Shown here: one piece after another, positions 35,761 to 47,372 of the stretch
Numbering within the stretch: position 1 is the first letter of the stretch
How the letters are laid out: every line of letters starts with the position of its first letter
Assembly (NCBI GenBank): GCA_027563935.2
Contig: CM050450.1
Location: 30,181,439-30,245,438 of the forward strand
Origin: Costus lasius
Lineage: Eukaryota > Streptophyta > Magnoliopsida > Zingiberales > Costaceae
Direction: 5' to 3'
DNA: 64,000 bases
The notes under the pieces: model-generated
What the model was told of the DNA's origin: nothing
What the model saw: only the letters and a program-made list of their open reading frames with translations
Databases searched by the model: none
Program-made: the position numbers and the translations under genes

Positions 35761-37500
35761 ATAATGGTAGCCCAACTTTGAATTAGAAAATCTCTAATTA
35801 TAGAGTTCAATGGAAAAAAAATAACTTGTTGTTATGTGCTTATGAGTAAAGTCTTATAACCAGAAAGTATATAAAATAAAATCTAATACTAACAATTATG
35901 AAAAAGTAAAGGATGAGTATTGCTTCTTAATGGAGTTTATGAATAATTATGTATTTAGCAATTAGGACAAAAGTAGAAACTCCACTTGTATAAATATCAA
36001 AGTGGAATTACTTTAATAAAAGAATTATTATTTTCTTATGAATATTTATTAGATTGAATTAATATATGACCATATATAATAGTGCTAAAGTTATTAAAGA
36101 AAATATCCAAAAACATCATAACATGTTTTACATGTGTACATCTTCGATGCTAACATAATATCAAGAGTTAAAGGTACAATCAATGAAACCTATAACTATG
36201 TTAGAATTATAAAATATTTATATTAGTTGTGGGTCAAAATAAAAAAGATATACTTTCATGTATAATATTTACCTAGCAGAAAGTAATGGATCACAACTAG
36301 TGGAGAATTATTAGATAATTTTGGTACCTTTATTAAAGAAAAAAAATCCATGTCCTCCTATGGACAAAGTGAATAAGAACTTCACATAATTGTCCACGGC
36401 AGGCGGAAAGCAGATGCTGCTTTATGCCAAATTGATATTTTACTTTCTCAAATAGTCGATGCAGTAGCAGCAGATGGAGAAGAAAGCCCTTCCAAACGAG
36501 ACACTGATTTTACGGTGAGCTGAAGGAGCCCGGAGAGCTTGAAACTTGGATGCTGCCTGCCATTTCAATCAAGACTTGTGGTATGGTATCCTTTTCTATC
36601 TTCGATGCATATAAATTATTATAGCTAGAATCATAAACAATAAGACTTGTGGTATGGTATCCTTTTCTAATCTCTCCCTATCTAATTAGATATGTTTGAC
36701 TTTGGATCAGCTGTTCCTTTAATGTACAGTCAGATCTTACCTGGGCCGTAAAGGTACTGTGGCCGATTAATTGTTGATACTCTTTCTCAAAATTAAATTG
36801 AAGTGATAGATTAGACCAGCTGTCATAATGGAATATTATTCATAATGAAATATTATATTCAGAGGAAAGGCAACACACTTCACTTTTTAAAAAAGCACAA
36901 GTGAATATTAAAGCTCTATTTGTTAAAGGATTATATACATTTTTTTTCTCTTAAATACATTAAAAAAATTTATAAATTTTCTTTAATTTTTAGTCATCTA
37001 GATTTATTGTAATTTTTATCCTTTTCATCATAGATTTTTTTTAACAAAATATAACCTTAATTTTTCATAATTAAAAAAAAATAAAATGATCCACTTTTAT
37101 AAACAAGAAAGAATTATATAACTAAAATAATTGACGCGCCACTAGATCACTAATCTCTCACTATAAATGCAACCCTGTTTTAAATTTGGTCAAATTGTAT
37201 CTATATGTATAATGTGTAAAATAAATATGACCCAATAATTATTCTTGAATTAAGCATATAATCTAACTCATATATATTTCATATCAAGAAAAGGCAAAGT
37301 TTGTCCACTCAGCTGATAGTATTATTATATTTGCCTAGCTTATTATTTAGGATATCATGTACACCTTTTTGACTATACTATTCCGAGGGAGGAGGCTATC
37401 TATTTTATTTACTTGGTGAGTTGACCATTCAATTAATCAAGTAATTTTGATGCATAGGTTTTGTTCTGTGTGTACGATTGGATAGATTATGTATTTCTAT
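35761..37500. other. AT-rich intergenic stretch with a small exon-like frame
   Basis: Mostly AT-rich sequence. At about 36395-36519 the plus strand has a coherent 40-residue frame (from 'HGRRKADAALCQIDILLSQ' on) ending near a donor-like ACG|GTGAGC, which could be an orphan exon. I do not recognise it. A 28-base block (AAGACTTGTGGTATGGTATC...) occurs twice, at 36571-36598 and 36642-36669. Confidence 0.35.
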
Positions 37501-39794
37501 ATTAAATAGACTTTAGGACTATTAATTTGCTTCAATTGTTTCAAGGACAAAACAAAGAGCATTCATATTTTATTGACAAAAATCTGGGACTCACTCAAGG
37601 ACAAAATAACAAATGCATTTCACATCATATTCAATTGACAAATGAGCAAAACAAGGCGGCACTAACAAGCATTCATCCTCGAAATGTGCTATTTGCAAGT
37701 AACCTGGTTCACTGTTTACACTAGTTTGTACTCTTGTTTTTGTCTCCTTGAACAAGTGAATGTACGGGAGAGTAATTAGCATATTATTTTCGGAATATCC
37801 ACAATAAATTTCACAAGTCGCTGAGAGTGCAAAGGCAAACATGCTTAATTAACAGAACAATGTCATACTGCACAAAAGGAGAAATTCTAAAACTCATACA
37901 AATAACAAGAAGAAAAGTTCAACAAGCTCGAGACGACTGCTATAGCCAATCAATTTAAAACAATCAAATTAGCCAACTGATGCCAGTTCAAAATTCATGG
38001 TCCAGAAACTACAAAGGTGATCTGAAACATGCTGCAATAAATTGATGATAGCCGTAAAAGAAGGCATAGCAAACATCAACACTGAAAAGGCTGCAAAGGT
38101 ACTATTGGCTTTGTTGGAAATTTCCAGAGTTGTTTCATGTTAGTTGTTACTGGGGCTCAATTGCAGCGCGGCACTGTGATATTGATCAGAAGCCACTGAT
38201 GGCACAGCCCTTGGATTTTGCGCAACACAAACTATGCAAGCCAGCAGTGGAATTGAGGCAGTGGTCCACCATTGACGAGCTAGCTCCAGTTTTAGAGGGG
38301 AAGCTGATGAACCTCGTTGCTCTTGCTTGTGGTTGCTCTACACACTGCTTGATCCCGGGGACCATTAAGTAGATTGTGAACCTGCACAAGACTGCCACAG
38401 ATAAGGCTGTTCAACTTCATTATCTTAACAGGAAAGTGAGATGTGACTTGTGCATGCATCAAGTCCCTTTCTAAATTAAAATGATTTGTCCCAAATAAAG
38501 GTCTAAATCCACAAGCAATAAATATATGAATCAAAAAATTTAAACAAAATGGATAAGCTTTCACATACATCGCAGCTGCTGCAGGTAATCAAATACTTGT
38601 CAACTGTTAAAAAATCCCCTTCGTACCTTAAACTTGAGTCTTAGGTTGATTGGTAAAACGACAAGTACATATACTGCTGAAGAAAAAGATACTTTCAATC
38701 GTACTCTAGGGTATTTAATCCTGCAGGATCAATCTTTTCACGCCTGAAATGCTAGTTGAGATCACATTTAATTGCAAATTATCTGTATGATAATATCACG
38801 CCACAACCTCAGAATGAAGAGCTGCATTCATTGCCGGCTTAATGGACCAATCTTGCCCTCTCATCCCGTTACCAGATACTGGAAAAGAATCATAACCAAC
38901 GGTTGCACAAGTAGAGTAAATGATTATCCTGGAGTGTATTATACTCTGCAGGCGTAGTTCATCTTCAATCAACTGCACTCCTCTCCACTTTGAAGTTTGA
39001 AGGGTACTACCACAGGGTCCTTTATTTCGGTCACCGACAGGACACTGTACGGGCTCGACAGGTAACATTCATGCACTGCTTCTCTCTAGCCAGTTTTCAA
39101 CCCTTGTGTCATAGAAAGCTTCTGTAGACCAAGCACAAGAAGTGGCAAGCAGGAGCATTCACAGGTTCTTTTTTGTATCATGTAACAGTCATGCGCTTCA
39201 GCATATATCTATGCAAGGGCCTTTGTATCAGGAATTATTTGAGTGCAATATAAAAATTGGCAGATATATATTGAACTCTTAAAACGTTCCATTGAATGCA
39301 ACAATTTGAGGGGGCATAGGAAAAAAGCACAAATGCCCTCACAAGTACACTACAAAATCATTCCATGGGTAGCAGATTCCACCCAAGATGCGGAAATGGA
39401 ACAAGAATAATGACAGTTGACTACTGTGGAAGTTGTACTGTAAATGTTTTTATGCCAAGGCAGTAACAACTGTGCCGCTGTGACGATCAGTCGATTTGTC
39501 AAAAAGTGAAGAAAAATCAATCTAAGAAGACAAAATTTGTGAGCCTTGGAGGAAAAGAAATGAATACAGACTCCAATTGACCTGCACTCGCGTAATGATG
39601 GACTTAATAGCATAGCTTATTAGCCTAATTTATTTGAAACACATGGCCAAGACATATCTAAAGCAAAATCCCAAACTTGAAGCATACTCCATTTGATGAT
39701 CTTGTGCATACGACACGATGCATTTAAGACACAGATGCTGAGATGCATCAACTTGTCAAAATTTTATTATAAAATTCATAGCCTCTGAGGCTGC

Positions 39795-39797
<3 letters not shown>
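37501..39797. other. Unassigned region upstream of the RING-H2 gene
   Basis: There is no clear protein. Small open frames at 38130-38372 (+), 38292-38570 (-) and 38796-39068 (-) show no known motif. Composition is more balanced than the flanking AT-rich DNA and unlike the surrounding transposons. Several pyrimidine-CAG sites on the minus strand resemble 3' splice sites, so a decayed or non-coding minus-strand gene is possible. The evidence is too weak to call one. Confidence 0.3.

Positions 39798-39857
<60 letters not shown>
39798..39857. repeat. (AT)30 microsatellite
   Basis: Sixty bases of uninterrupted AT dinucleotides, about 200 bp upstream of the RING-H2 gene start. Confidence 0.97.
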
Positions 39858-39860
<3 letters not shown>

Positions 39861-40061
39861 CAAGGAACAGATAAACTAAAACGAAGCATCTATTGCTTTG
39901 GAAAAGGAGGTTTCTTTAGTAACACAAACATTTATTGACCAAGATAACAATGCAATAATTTAATTACAAGAGGCAGTAACTGAAAGTAAAGCAAAAAGGA
40001 GAATACCTTATTCTCACTCCATTATATAGTAACGCCCTCGTTGCCTACGCTTCACCACCAA

Positions 40062-41147
40062 ATGGCATTCCCAACTTCTCTGCCACCACCACCGCCGCCG
40101 TTGCGATCCCTCAAACACTTGCACAACACGTCGGAGAAACCGCATGGCGACATTACCTCCTCCGGTTTATCACTGAACCCCAGTCTTTTAATCATCTCCG
40201 CAATCATCGCTTTCATCTTCGTCGCGTCCGCCTCCATCCACCTTCTCCTCCGCGTTCTCTCCTCTCGCCGCCGATCCTCCTCTGTCTCAGCCGTGCCCCC
40301 TTTACCGCTGCTCCTCCATCTCCGCCGCTCCGACTCCTTTTCTCCCTCTTCCGCTGCTGCCGCGTCCGAATCCAGCCTCTCCGCCAAAGATAAGGAGGAG
40401 CTTATCGAGTCCCTCCCGCTCTTCTCTCTCGCCTCTTCCCTCGCAACCCTGCCCAAATCCTCGCCGGACTGTGCCGTCTGCCTCTACCCCTTTCATCCGC
40501 AGGACGAACTCCGCCTCCTTCCTGCCTGCCACCACGCGTTCCACTCCCGATGCGTCGATCCCTGGCTCCGCACTGCTGATTCTTGCCCTCTCTGCCGCAC
40601 CTCCATCGCTCTCCCGGCTCTTCCCCTTCCGCCTCAGCTGTCGGCGGTGCCGTCGACGATGGTCCCCTATAACGTGGAACACACACATTCTGGAAGCTTC
40701 CGACTGGAGATAGGAAGCGTCAGCCGGAGAAGGGCGCCGACCGAGGCTGAGCTCACCGGGAACCCTCCGCAGCACTTAAGGACGTACTCCTTGGGGTCAT
40801 CGTTCGAGTACGTGGTAGACGAGGAAGTGGAGGCAGTGATAGCACAGATCCGGATGCGGACGGAAAAGGAGAAGCGAGATGCGACAGCACAGGTCACCAC
40901 CTCCGTGGCTGTAGCCGCGCCGCCGGGTGCTGAGGCAGGAGGGAGGGGGTGGCTGAGAGAGTACGTGGATCGGCTTGCTTCGGCGTCGTCCTCTTTCTCG
41001 TCGTTCAGATTCTCCGGCAGGTGGAGCCACCGGTACGACGGTGGTGGCGGGGTAGCGCGGTACTCGTCGGATTTGGAGGGAAGCGCGCGGAGAGAGGCGG
41101 AGGAGGGCGGTTACTACGGATTCTACAGGTGGCTCATAGGGGTATAG
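40062..41147 (+). CDS. ATL4: RING-H2 E3 ubiquitin ligase, ATL4-like
   Basis: 361 residues, intronless. I take ATG 40062 as start; the frame is open upstream to 40041 but without another ATG. There is one membrane segment (about residues 41-66), a short stretch 'LIESLPLF' in the place of the GLD motif, and a RING-H2 finger with C137, C140, C156, H158, H161, C164, C175 and C178. The spacing C-X2-C-X15-C-X-H-X2-H-X2-C-X10-C-X2-C, Pro154 and Trp168 are all as in the ATL family. The C-terminal pieces 'FRLEIGSVSRRR', 'RTYSLGS', 'YVDRL' and the closing 'FYRWLIGV' resemble Arabidopsis ATL4, so I assign that subgroup rather than ATLs in general. ATLs are membrane-bound ligases that receive E2-ubiquitin and often act in stress or carbon/nitrogen signalling. 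The substrate is unknown. GC content is far above the surroundings, as in many grass-like monocot genes. A TATA-like ATTATATAG lies at 40021. Confidence 0.93.
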   Translation: MAFPTSLPPPPPPLRSLKHLHNTSEKPHGDITSSGLSLNPSLLIISAIIAFIFVASASIHLLLRVLSSRRRSSSVSAVPPLPLLLHLRRSDSFSPSSAAAASESSLSAKDKEELIESLPLFSLASSLATLPKSSPDCAVCLYPFHPQDELRLLPACHHAFHSRCVDPWLRTADSCPLCRTSIALPALPLPPQLSAVPSTMVPYNVEHTHSGSFRLEIGSVSRRRAPTEAELTGNPPQHLRTYSLGSSFEYVVDEEVEAVIAQIRMRTEKEKRDATAQVTTSVAVAAPPGAEAGGRGWLREYVDRLASASSSFSSFRFSGRWSHRYDGGGGVARYSSDLEGSARREAEEGGYYGFYRWLIGV

Positions 41148-41158
41148 ACGTCTTTTCC

Positions 41159-41180
41159 TTTTTTTTTTTTTTTTTTTTTT
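41159..41180. repeat. Poly-T run after the RING-H2 gene
   Basis: Twenty-two T residues 12 bases after the stop codon, presumably in the 3' UTR. An exact length from sequencing should not be trusted. Confidence 0.9.
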
Positions 41181-41181
41181 A

Positions 41182-42464
41182 CTCTGCCAGGGGGCCCGCT
41201 GGCTACGGAACGGAAAATTCCTCCGACAACTTCACATGAAGAAAGCGCCCAATGTTTCCTGAATGTACAAGGCCTCTCGCAAGCTTCCACGTCGGCTATT
41301 TTCTCACCATCGGACGGTCCAAAAGCAATGTCAGATGTTGTGAGGATGGCCACTGAGTGCTTTTGTGGGCCACAGCAGCGAGCGAATTGTTCGCATCGTA
41401 CGACTGTTAAGGGGTCGCGAGTTTTGATGATTCCTATGCGATCAAATGATACGGAATTGTGGGACATTGTTTGAATTGACATGAATGAAAGGAGTCGGTA
41501 ACCATAAATATATATTTCCATTTTTAATTCTGTGGACGAACCTATTCGCAGTATATATGCGCGCCTTTTGACATTCAATATGATAATAACAATTAATTAA
41601 TCTGTGTGAACTAAAAATATTTATTAATCTACTTTTATGCTTTTATGCTTTTTATTATATTTATTAATCTGTGTGAACTAAAAATATTTATTTATATTAG
41701 ATAGTTTATTAAATAAAGTGAAAAGGCAAGCATCTAATGCTTTTTTCTTTATGAGTCTATCATGTTTCGTGATGATGGTGAATGATAATTTGAATTAATT
41801 AAGATTGATTTTTTTTTCTTTGCTCTTTTTATTTATTTTTCCACTGCCTTACTTTAAATAAAAAATTAGGAAGAAAAAATAAAAAACACATTGAATCTAT
41901 TTCATCCTAATTTTTATTTTTTTTTCTTTCAATTTTTTTCCAAAATAACACAGTGTAAAAGTAAAATTTCATCCATCTCTCTTTTTCTTTGCTCACGAAA
42001 GATGAGTACTATTTCAACAATAAATCCAAGTTTCATTCATATTGCATTTAACAAGATTCTTATTATGATAAATTTATTTTTTATATTTATATTAGTTAGC
42101 ATATATTGATAGCAATGTTTATTTACATTAATTACATACTTTAATCATTTGATTAGTGAATATAATGTTATTAATTATCTATCTTATAATTTTTGATATG
42201 ATATATCTCAGAGTATCCAATGCAACCTTAGGAATACAAAACATTAGAAGATCTTAGATCAATTGGAATATCTAGCCATTCTTCCTTACCATATCTTGCG
42301 ATCCGAGTACGTGAAAAACTAAAAAATCTATAAATTAAGCGAAATATTTGCTAATTACCTTTTACCTTTCTAAGAGCAACATACCCAATGCTATCTTTGT
42401 AATAAATAGGCTAATTAAGAACACTAACAGTTCTAGTAAGGTCCATTATAATGCACCTGAGAGG
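41182..42464. other. AT-rich flank of the RING-H2 gene
   Basis: The likely 3' UTR and terminator region passes into AT-rich DNA. A 29-base block (TTAATCTGTGTGAACTAAAA...) is repeated at 41597-41625 and 41664-41692, a local 67-bp tandem duplication. No gene seen. Confidence 0.5.
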
Positions 42465-42840
42465 TGCCAAGCCCTCTTTTCAAAAACTCATCCACGTTAG
42501 CCTCGCTAACTCGTATGAACGAAAATTGGGCTTGCGACAGGGTTTGGACACTCGTGCCCTCACCCTCAGCCTTCGTTTACATCTCCAGGATGATTAAAGC
42601 AAAAGAGATGACCGAAAGGACATACAAATTTTAAGGAGAAAGTTTCACCTTCATTCGCTAAGGTTACATAAAACCCCTCACCTCTCCCGATACAAGATCT
42701 ATACTCTCGTATACTCTCTCTTTGTATTACCTCACCATCGCCGGAAACCCGTTGGGGACGCTACTAAGGTTGCTGCTTGAGAGAGCCGTTCGCCTTTGCG
42801 AATGCCTGGAGAGGGGGAACAACTACCTCTGTTGCTACTC
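42465..42840 (-). repeat. Left copy of the W repeat (probable 3' LTR of element W)
   Basis: It starts TGCCAAGCCCTCTTTT and aligns along at least 370 bases with 55710-56075, sharing blocks such as 'CAGGGTTTGGACACT', 'GCAAAAGAGATGAC', 'TTAAGG...TTTCACCTTCATTC' and 'CTGGAGAGGGGGAAC'. The right copy abuts a primer-site sequence on the minus strand, so the pair is best read as LTRs of one minus-strand element, here called W, in which copia B later landed. The true right edge of this copy is not clear and may extend to about 42960. Confidence 0.6.
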
Positions 42841-43087
42841 TCCCATTACCACTCTCCTAGGGAAGATATCTGCTCTTTTGTCACCCCAGGATCTTAAAGG
42901 AGGAGCTCTCTCACTCTCTTTGGAAAGATCATCAAGATGCCACCAAGTCTTTGATGGGGGGTAGAGACCATGACCCACGCAAATATAAGTGGAGCTTAAG
43001 GCTACCCTAGTTTATGGGTACCCTAAGGCACCCTTGCATTGCATGCATCATGTAGCTACATATGGTAGGTTTTGTATTTTTCTTTTA

Positions 43088-43377
43088 CGCTGTGTTTAAT
43101 TGAGGGGATGGAAAGTGGAAGGAGAAAGAAAATAAGAAAGAAAAATAATTTTGGTTGTTTAATAGAGTGGATGGAAAATAGGAAGGAAATATGAAGGGAA
43201 ATACTATAGCAAAAATTAGATGAACAGTGTATAATTTTGCAACAGCCTGCGTTCCGTCCGAATCGGACGGAAAAATTACTGTAGCTACTATAGCAATCCT
43301 TCATATTTCCCTTTCCTCTCCTTTCCTTCTTCAATTCTCTTCCCTCCCACTTTCCATCCCCTCAATTAAACACAGCC
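43088..43377. mobile_element. 290-bp Tourist-type MITE (PIF/Harbinger)
   Basis: Inverted ends GCTGTGTTTAATTGAGGGG... are perfect over about 30 bases apart from the outermost base. The three-base target duplication TTA lies at 43085-43087 and 43378-43380. It has no coding capacity, so it would be moved by a PIF/Harbinger transposase made elsewhere. A second, weaker copy of the end motif lies inside at about 43155, and a perfect palindrome TTCCGTCCGAATCGGACGGAA sits at 43252-43272. Confidence 0.9.
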
Positions 43378-45653
43378 TTAAGGAAATTATGTTGCATCAT
43401 AGTAGTATTAGTGCATGACATAATGTTGCATCATAGTAGGAGTAATGTAATAAGCATTTACAACTCATGTGGATAAGCTCAAGGCTAGCAGGCTAGCTCA
43501 AAGCTCACTCAACAAAGCTAGCTCCAATTATGGAAAGTCACTTCCAAGCCAAGCTCAAACTAAAGACTTAAGATGAAAGGAGTTCATCTCACCTTGCCTA
43601 ATTTATATGCTTCATCAATCAAGGAAGATTTCAGCCACCACAAGTCATATGCTCCCACTCTTGAAGATTCAATCATGATCCAATCATCAAGTCACAAATC
43701 AAGGAAGAAGAAATCGCCAATGCCACCTCATGGAGCCAATTAAGGGAAGTTCTCAATGCAATTTCGCCCAAGCAAAGAAGGATGCGCCAAAGCTACTAAA
43801 AGGCTTCCATATTCAAGCCAAAGAGGAAGTAATTCAAGCACCACCCAAGGATGAAAAGATCTCGAAGGAATTCGCCCAAGCAAAGAAGAATTCGCCCAAG
43901 GCCACAAAGAATTCCAAAATTGCCAAAGCTAAAAGGGAAAGAAGCCAACAAGGAAAGGAGCCAACGACACAAGGCTCCTCCATAATTGTTCAAGCCTACC
44001 AAGCCTTCAAAATCAAATTATTTCCTTAAACCCTTTATCTTGATTTGGAAAGAAAGCATGTGCCAACCTCAAGGCATTGAAGGCCCCAAATTTCTTGCTT
44101 ATTTTTGCTCTTTTGTAACATTGAGCAAATGTCTACAAAACATGTAATCGCATGTAAGTTTGGATGATTTGGAATAATAGAATTGTCGATTAGTTTCTAG
44201 GAATCTATGGGTGCTTGTGTCGCCCCTCTCCCCCTTCTTCTCATCTGAGGTGCTTGTGTCACCTATCCTCCCTTCTTCTCCCAAGGGCCACTGTTCCCTT
44301 CGCTAACCCCTTCCTCTTATCACCTCTACACATCTATTTGCGCAAGGAGAACCTCTTCAACCAACAAGTGGCGCATCTATTCCCTTTTGAACCACAAATG
44401 GCGCATCTACTTCCTCTTCACCATCTCTTGCGCATCTACATCCGCTTCACCAATTAGTAGCGCAGCACTCCTAAACTCCATCATCAAGGTCTTCTCCAAA
44501 CGCAAGTAAACTCCTCCCATCATTGGCGTGGATGCACTCTTGAAGCCGAGGATCAAGTTGAAGAACTCTCCTTGAATAAGCTAAGTTTCTTCAACTATTT
44601 GTGTTATTTGTTTCTACTCTATTCAAGAGCAAGTTTACTACACATTGTGAATCTTGTAGGAGGATGGCGCAAGGATATAGAGATCCCCTCTTGGCACAAC
44701 AACAAAGAACCATGGATGGCCGAAACTTGAAGAGCCTTCCTCCATCCAAGACTTGGCGCCCCATCAAGTAGTAGACCCTTTAGTTGTTCAATCATTAGGT
44801 TTAGTAGTTAACTGAGTTATATTTGTTAGCAAGAGGAACTTGGAAGATTAGCTTCCCCACTTGATCTCCTTTATTGTAAAAGGCCTTGGACTTTAAACCC
44901 TAATTTTTAATACCCACGCATGTGTGAGTTTGTTGTGTTGGTGTGTTTGTAATGAAGCAACTCCTTCCATCAGAGTAGGACCATTGAAGACCAGGACGTT
45001 ACGACTCTTCTACTCTCAAGGGTCGCTCTGTAAGTATCTCTCATAGTTTTTCAATTCCTAGTTTAAAATAGTTTAGTCTTTTAGGATTGCATGTTTAGCT
45101 TTAGATTAGTTAACTACATGTTTAGTTATAGATTTGTTTTGTAAGAGCATGTTAATTGCAATTTATTTTGTAGTTTAGAATTGCATGCTTAGGTCTAATA
45201 TTATCTTGCATATAATATAGTAGCATATTAATTTTCGGTTTTTATCTAAAAATACCAAAAAAACATATTTTGAAAAACACGTTAGACAATCTTGCATGCT
45301 AGCTTGTTCTCTTAGATTTTAATTTCTATGCTAGCCCATATCGCATGCTCCCCCCTACATCAGTCTTCCCCTTTTGCCAAAATTCTCCATCAATGCCAAA
45401 ATGAGTCTTCTCTGTTTACAAGGATGTGCTACCCAGCTTGCCATCTCAAGAAGAATATCTGGCCAGCATTCCTTCTTCGAATCGATCATCGTACCACCAT
45501 TTTATCCACTGGTTTGGGCCCCCTGTCCGTGATAGGGATGTAGCTTGGGCCTCCGCCTAAGTCCGTTGGCTTCTTGGCCTAGCCTAAGGGAGATCAGATC
45601 TCACAATACTCCTCCGGCCAAGCTGGACGTCACCCTCGATGTCCACCAAAGGA
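43378..45653. other. Repeat-derived DNA left of copia B (probably inside W)
   Basis: No recognisable protein. A Lys/Ala/Gln-rich open frame at 43730-44029 (+) contains two 'FAQAKK' blocks. Tandem-like short CGCATCT units lie at 44360-44450. The last five bases before copia B (tctag, 45654-45658) are its target duplication, and the sequence continues at 54728. Confidence 0.4.
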
Positions 45654-45658
45654 TCTAG

Positions 45659-47358
45659 TGTTGGGGTATGCCCTTAAGGCTAATGTTTGAGGCCTTGGGA
45701 TTGTATCAGTATCATGTATATAAACTTTTATGTTTATAAAGGCAATGGTTGTTATTCAGTTTGTTACATTGTCTGCTGCAATAAGTGTACTTCTGAATAA
45801 TGTCTCAATGCTGTTCAGCTAGGCTGACATGCTGTAATGTCCTTAGTCGAGATATCTTGGTAAACATGAGACAGCCTTGATATGATTGAGACTAATATGT
45901 GTTCTAATCTTATAGGATGCTTCGAGCATGGAATAAGATGTAGACTCATGGGTACATTGGATGTACTGGACAGACCCTACTAGGATATTCAATTGCTTGT
46001 CACAATGTGAATAATCCTTGGATGCAACAAGTGGCACATGTCCTCTGACTTGAGATCACTTGTGTTTCTAAATGATGATTGTCATTGTTTTGAGGTAGTT
46101 CAATATCATTTGAAACATAATGGTTATAGACTATCTTGGATAATGATCATGAGTCAGGTTAGGACACTAGTGATAGATATAGGATTGCCGTCTCCTTAAT
46201 TGGAGTGTGATGTTCTAAAGGGCCCCCCTTGAATGAGATGATTGAGAAAGTGTATGGCCATACCCAGGTGACGATGTCATCTGGTCTAATCATGCTCATC
46301 ATATTGGAGCTACAGGCTTGACACGCTTGTCCAATAAGAACATCCAGTGGCAAAGGAAACATGTATGCCTAGTGATGTGGATTCACACTTGTGCTGTGGT
46401 TTGGGTGTAGTCTTGGAAGACTCTTTCCTTTATATCGGGAGACAGTGATGTGTTGCTAGATACCCCTCACTGATCGTGATAATGTAAGTTATCGTTACCG
46501 ACATTTAGAGGAAACCCTTAGGGTCGCACAATTCGATGATATGGCTTGCTTAAGTCAGATCGTGTGGACTGAATTGTTTAGGTTCAGTTTAAAGGAGTTT
46601 AAACTCTGATTGTAAGTGAGATCTGGTCTGATCATGTTTGATTGATTAGGGCTTGAGATCGGTAAGCTTCGATCGAGAGATTTGATGCTAGATCGGTGAG
46701 ATCAAAAGCATCAAAGAGATGAACGGTTAGATCTGAAACCTTAGGGTTTACTATGGTCTAGACCAAATGGCTTGAGCTATTTTGATTTGGTTTATGAACC
46801 AAATTCGATTGGGACATTTTGGCTTGAACCGGTTCACAAAGGTGAACGCTTGGTTCAATGCTAGTAAGCGTTTTTGGGTTGGCATGAGCGCATGGCTTAA
46901 TGATGTTCCATTTATGGAAAGTCATCAAGGCCGATTCCTCTCAACGCCAAAACGCATATGCGTTCCCCTCTTCTCTTGTGGTTTTGCTTGCACTCTCGCA
47001 AGTGGTGGATTGACGAGAAGAAAGGGAAGGTTTTCGTCCAAGGAAAAGCTTGTTCTCGCATCTCAAACTTCCTCCACGCAAAGGACCCCTTGAAGCTTTG
47101 CTAGCACAAAGACGACAAGGAGAAGCCATTCCTCATCTTGTGTGCTTCATCTTTGGAGAAGATCCCTTTCGATCTTTGCTTCCAAGACACCATCCAAATA
47201 GATGGCTTTGGTATGATCTTCTTTCGATCTCCACATTCCTTAAGGTTGATCATTTGAACATATATTACATGCGATCTCATGTTGAAACCCCTTGGAAATT
47301 ACATGCGCCCCCTTTAGGTTTTCAACCCCTTGCGCTCCCCCTTGAAGGGGACTCTTCA
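45659..47358 (+). repeat. 5' LTR of copia B
   Basis: 1700 bp from TGTTGGGG to CTCTTCA, followed by two bases and the primer site. Open frames inside recur in the 3' LTR and are not genes. Confidence 0.96.
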
Positions 47359-47360
47359 AT

Positions 47361-47372
47361 TGGTATCAGAGC
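47361..47372 (+). other. Primer binding site of copia B (tRNA-iMet)
   Basis: TGGTATCAGAGC, continuing TGGTT, lies two bases after the LTR. Confidence 0.95.

Noticed and set aside
40041..40061. Start of the RING-H2 protein at 40041
   Set aside because: The codon at 40041 is TTG, not ATG. The first ATG in frame is at 40062.
40052..41030. Several long minus-strand and alternate-frame ORFs over the RING-H2 gene
   Set aside because: They are shadows of a GC-rich coding sequence with few AT-rich stop codons.
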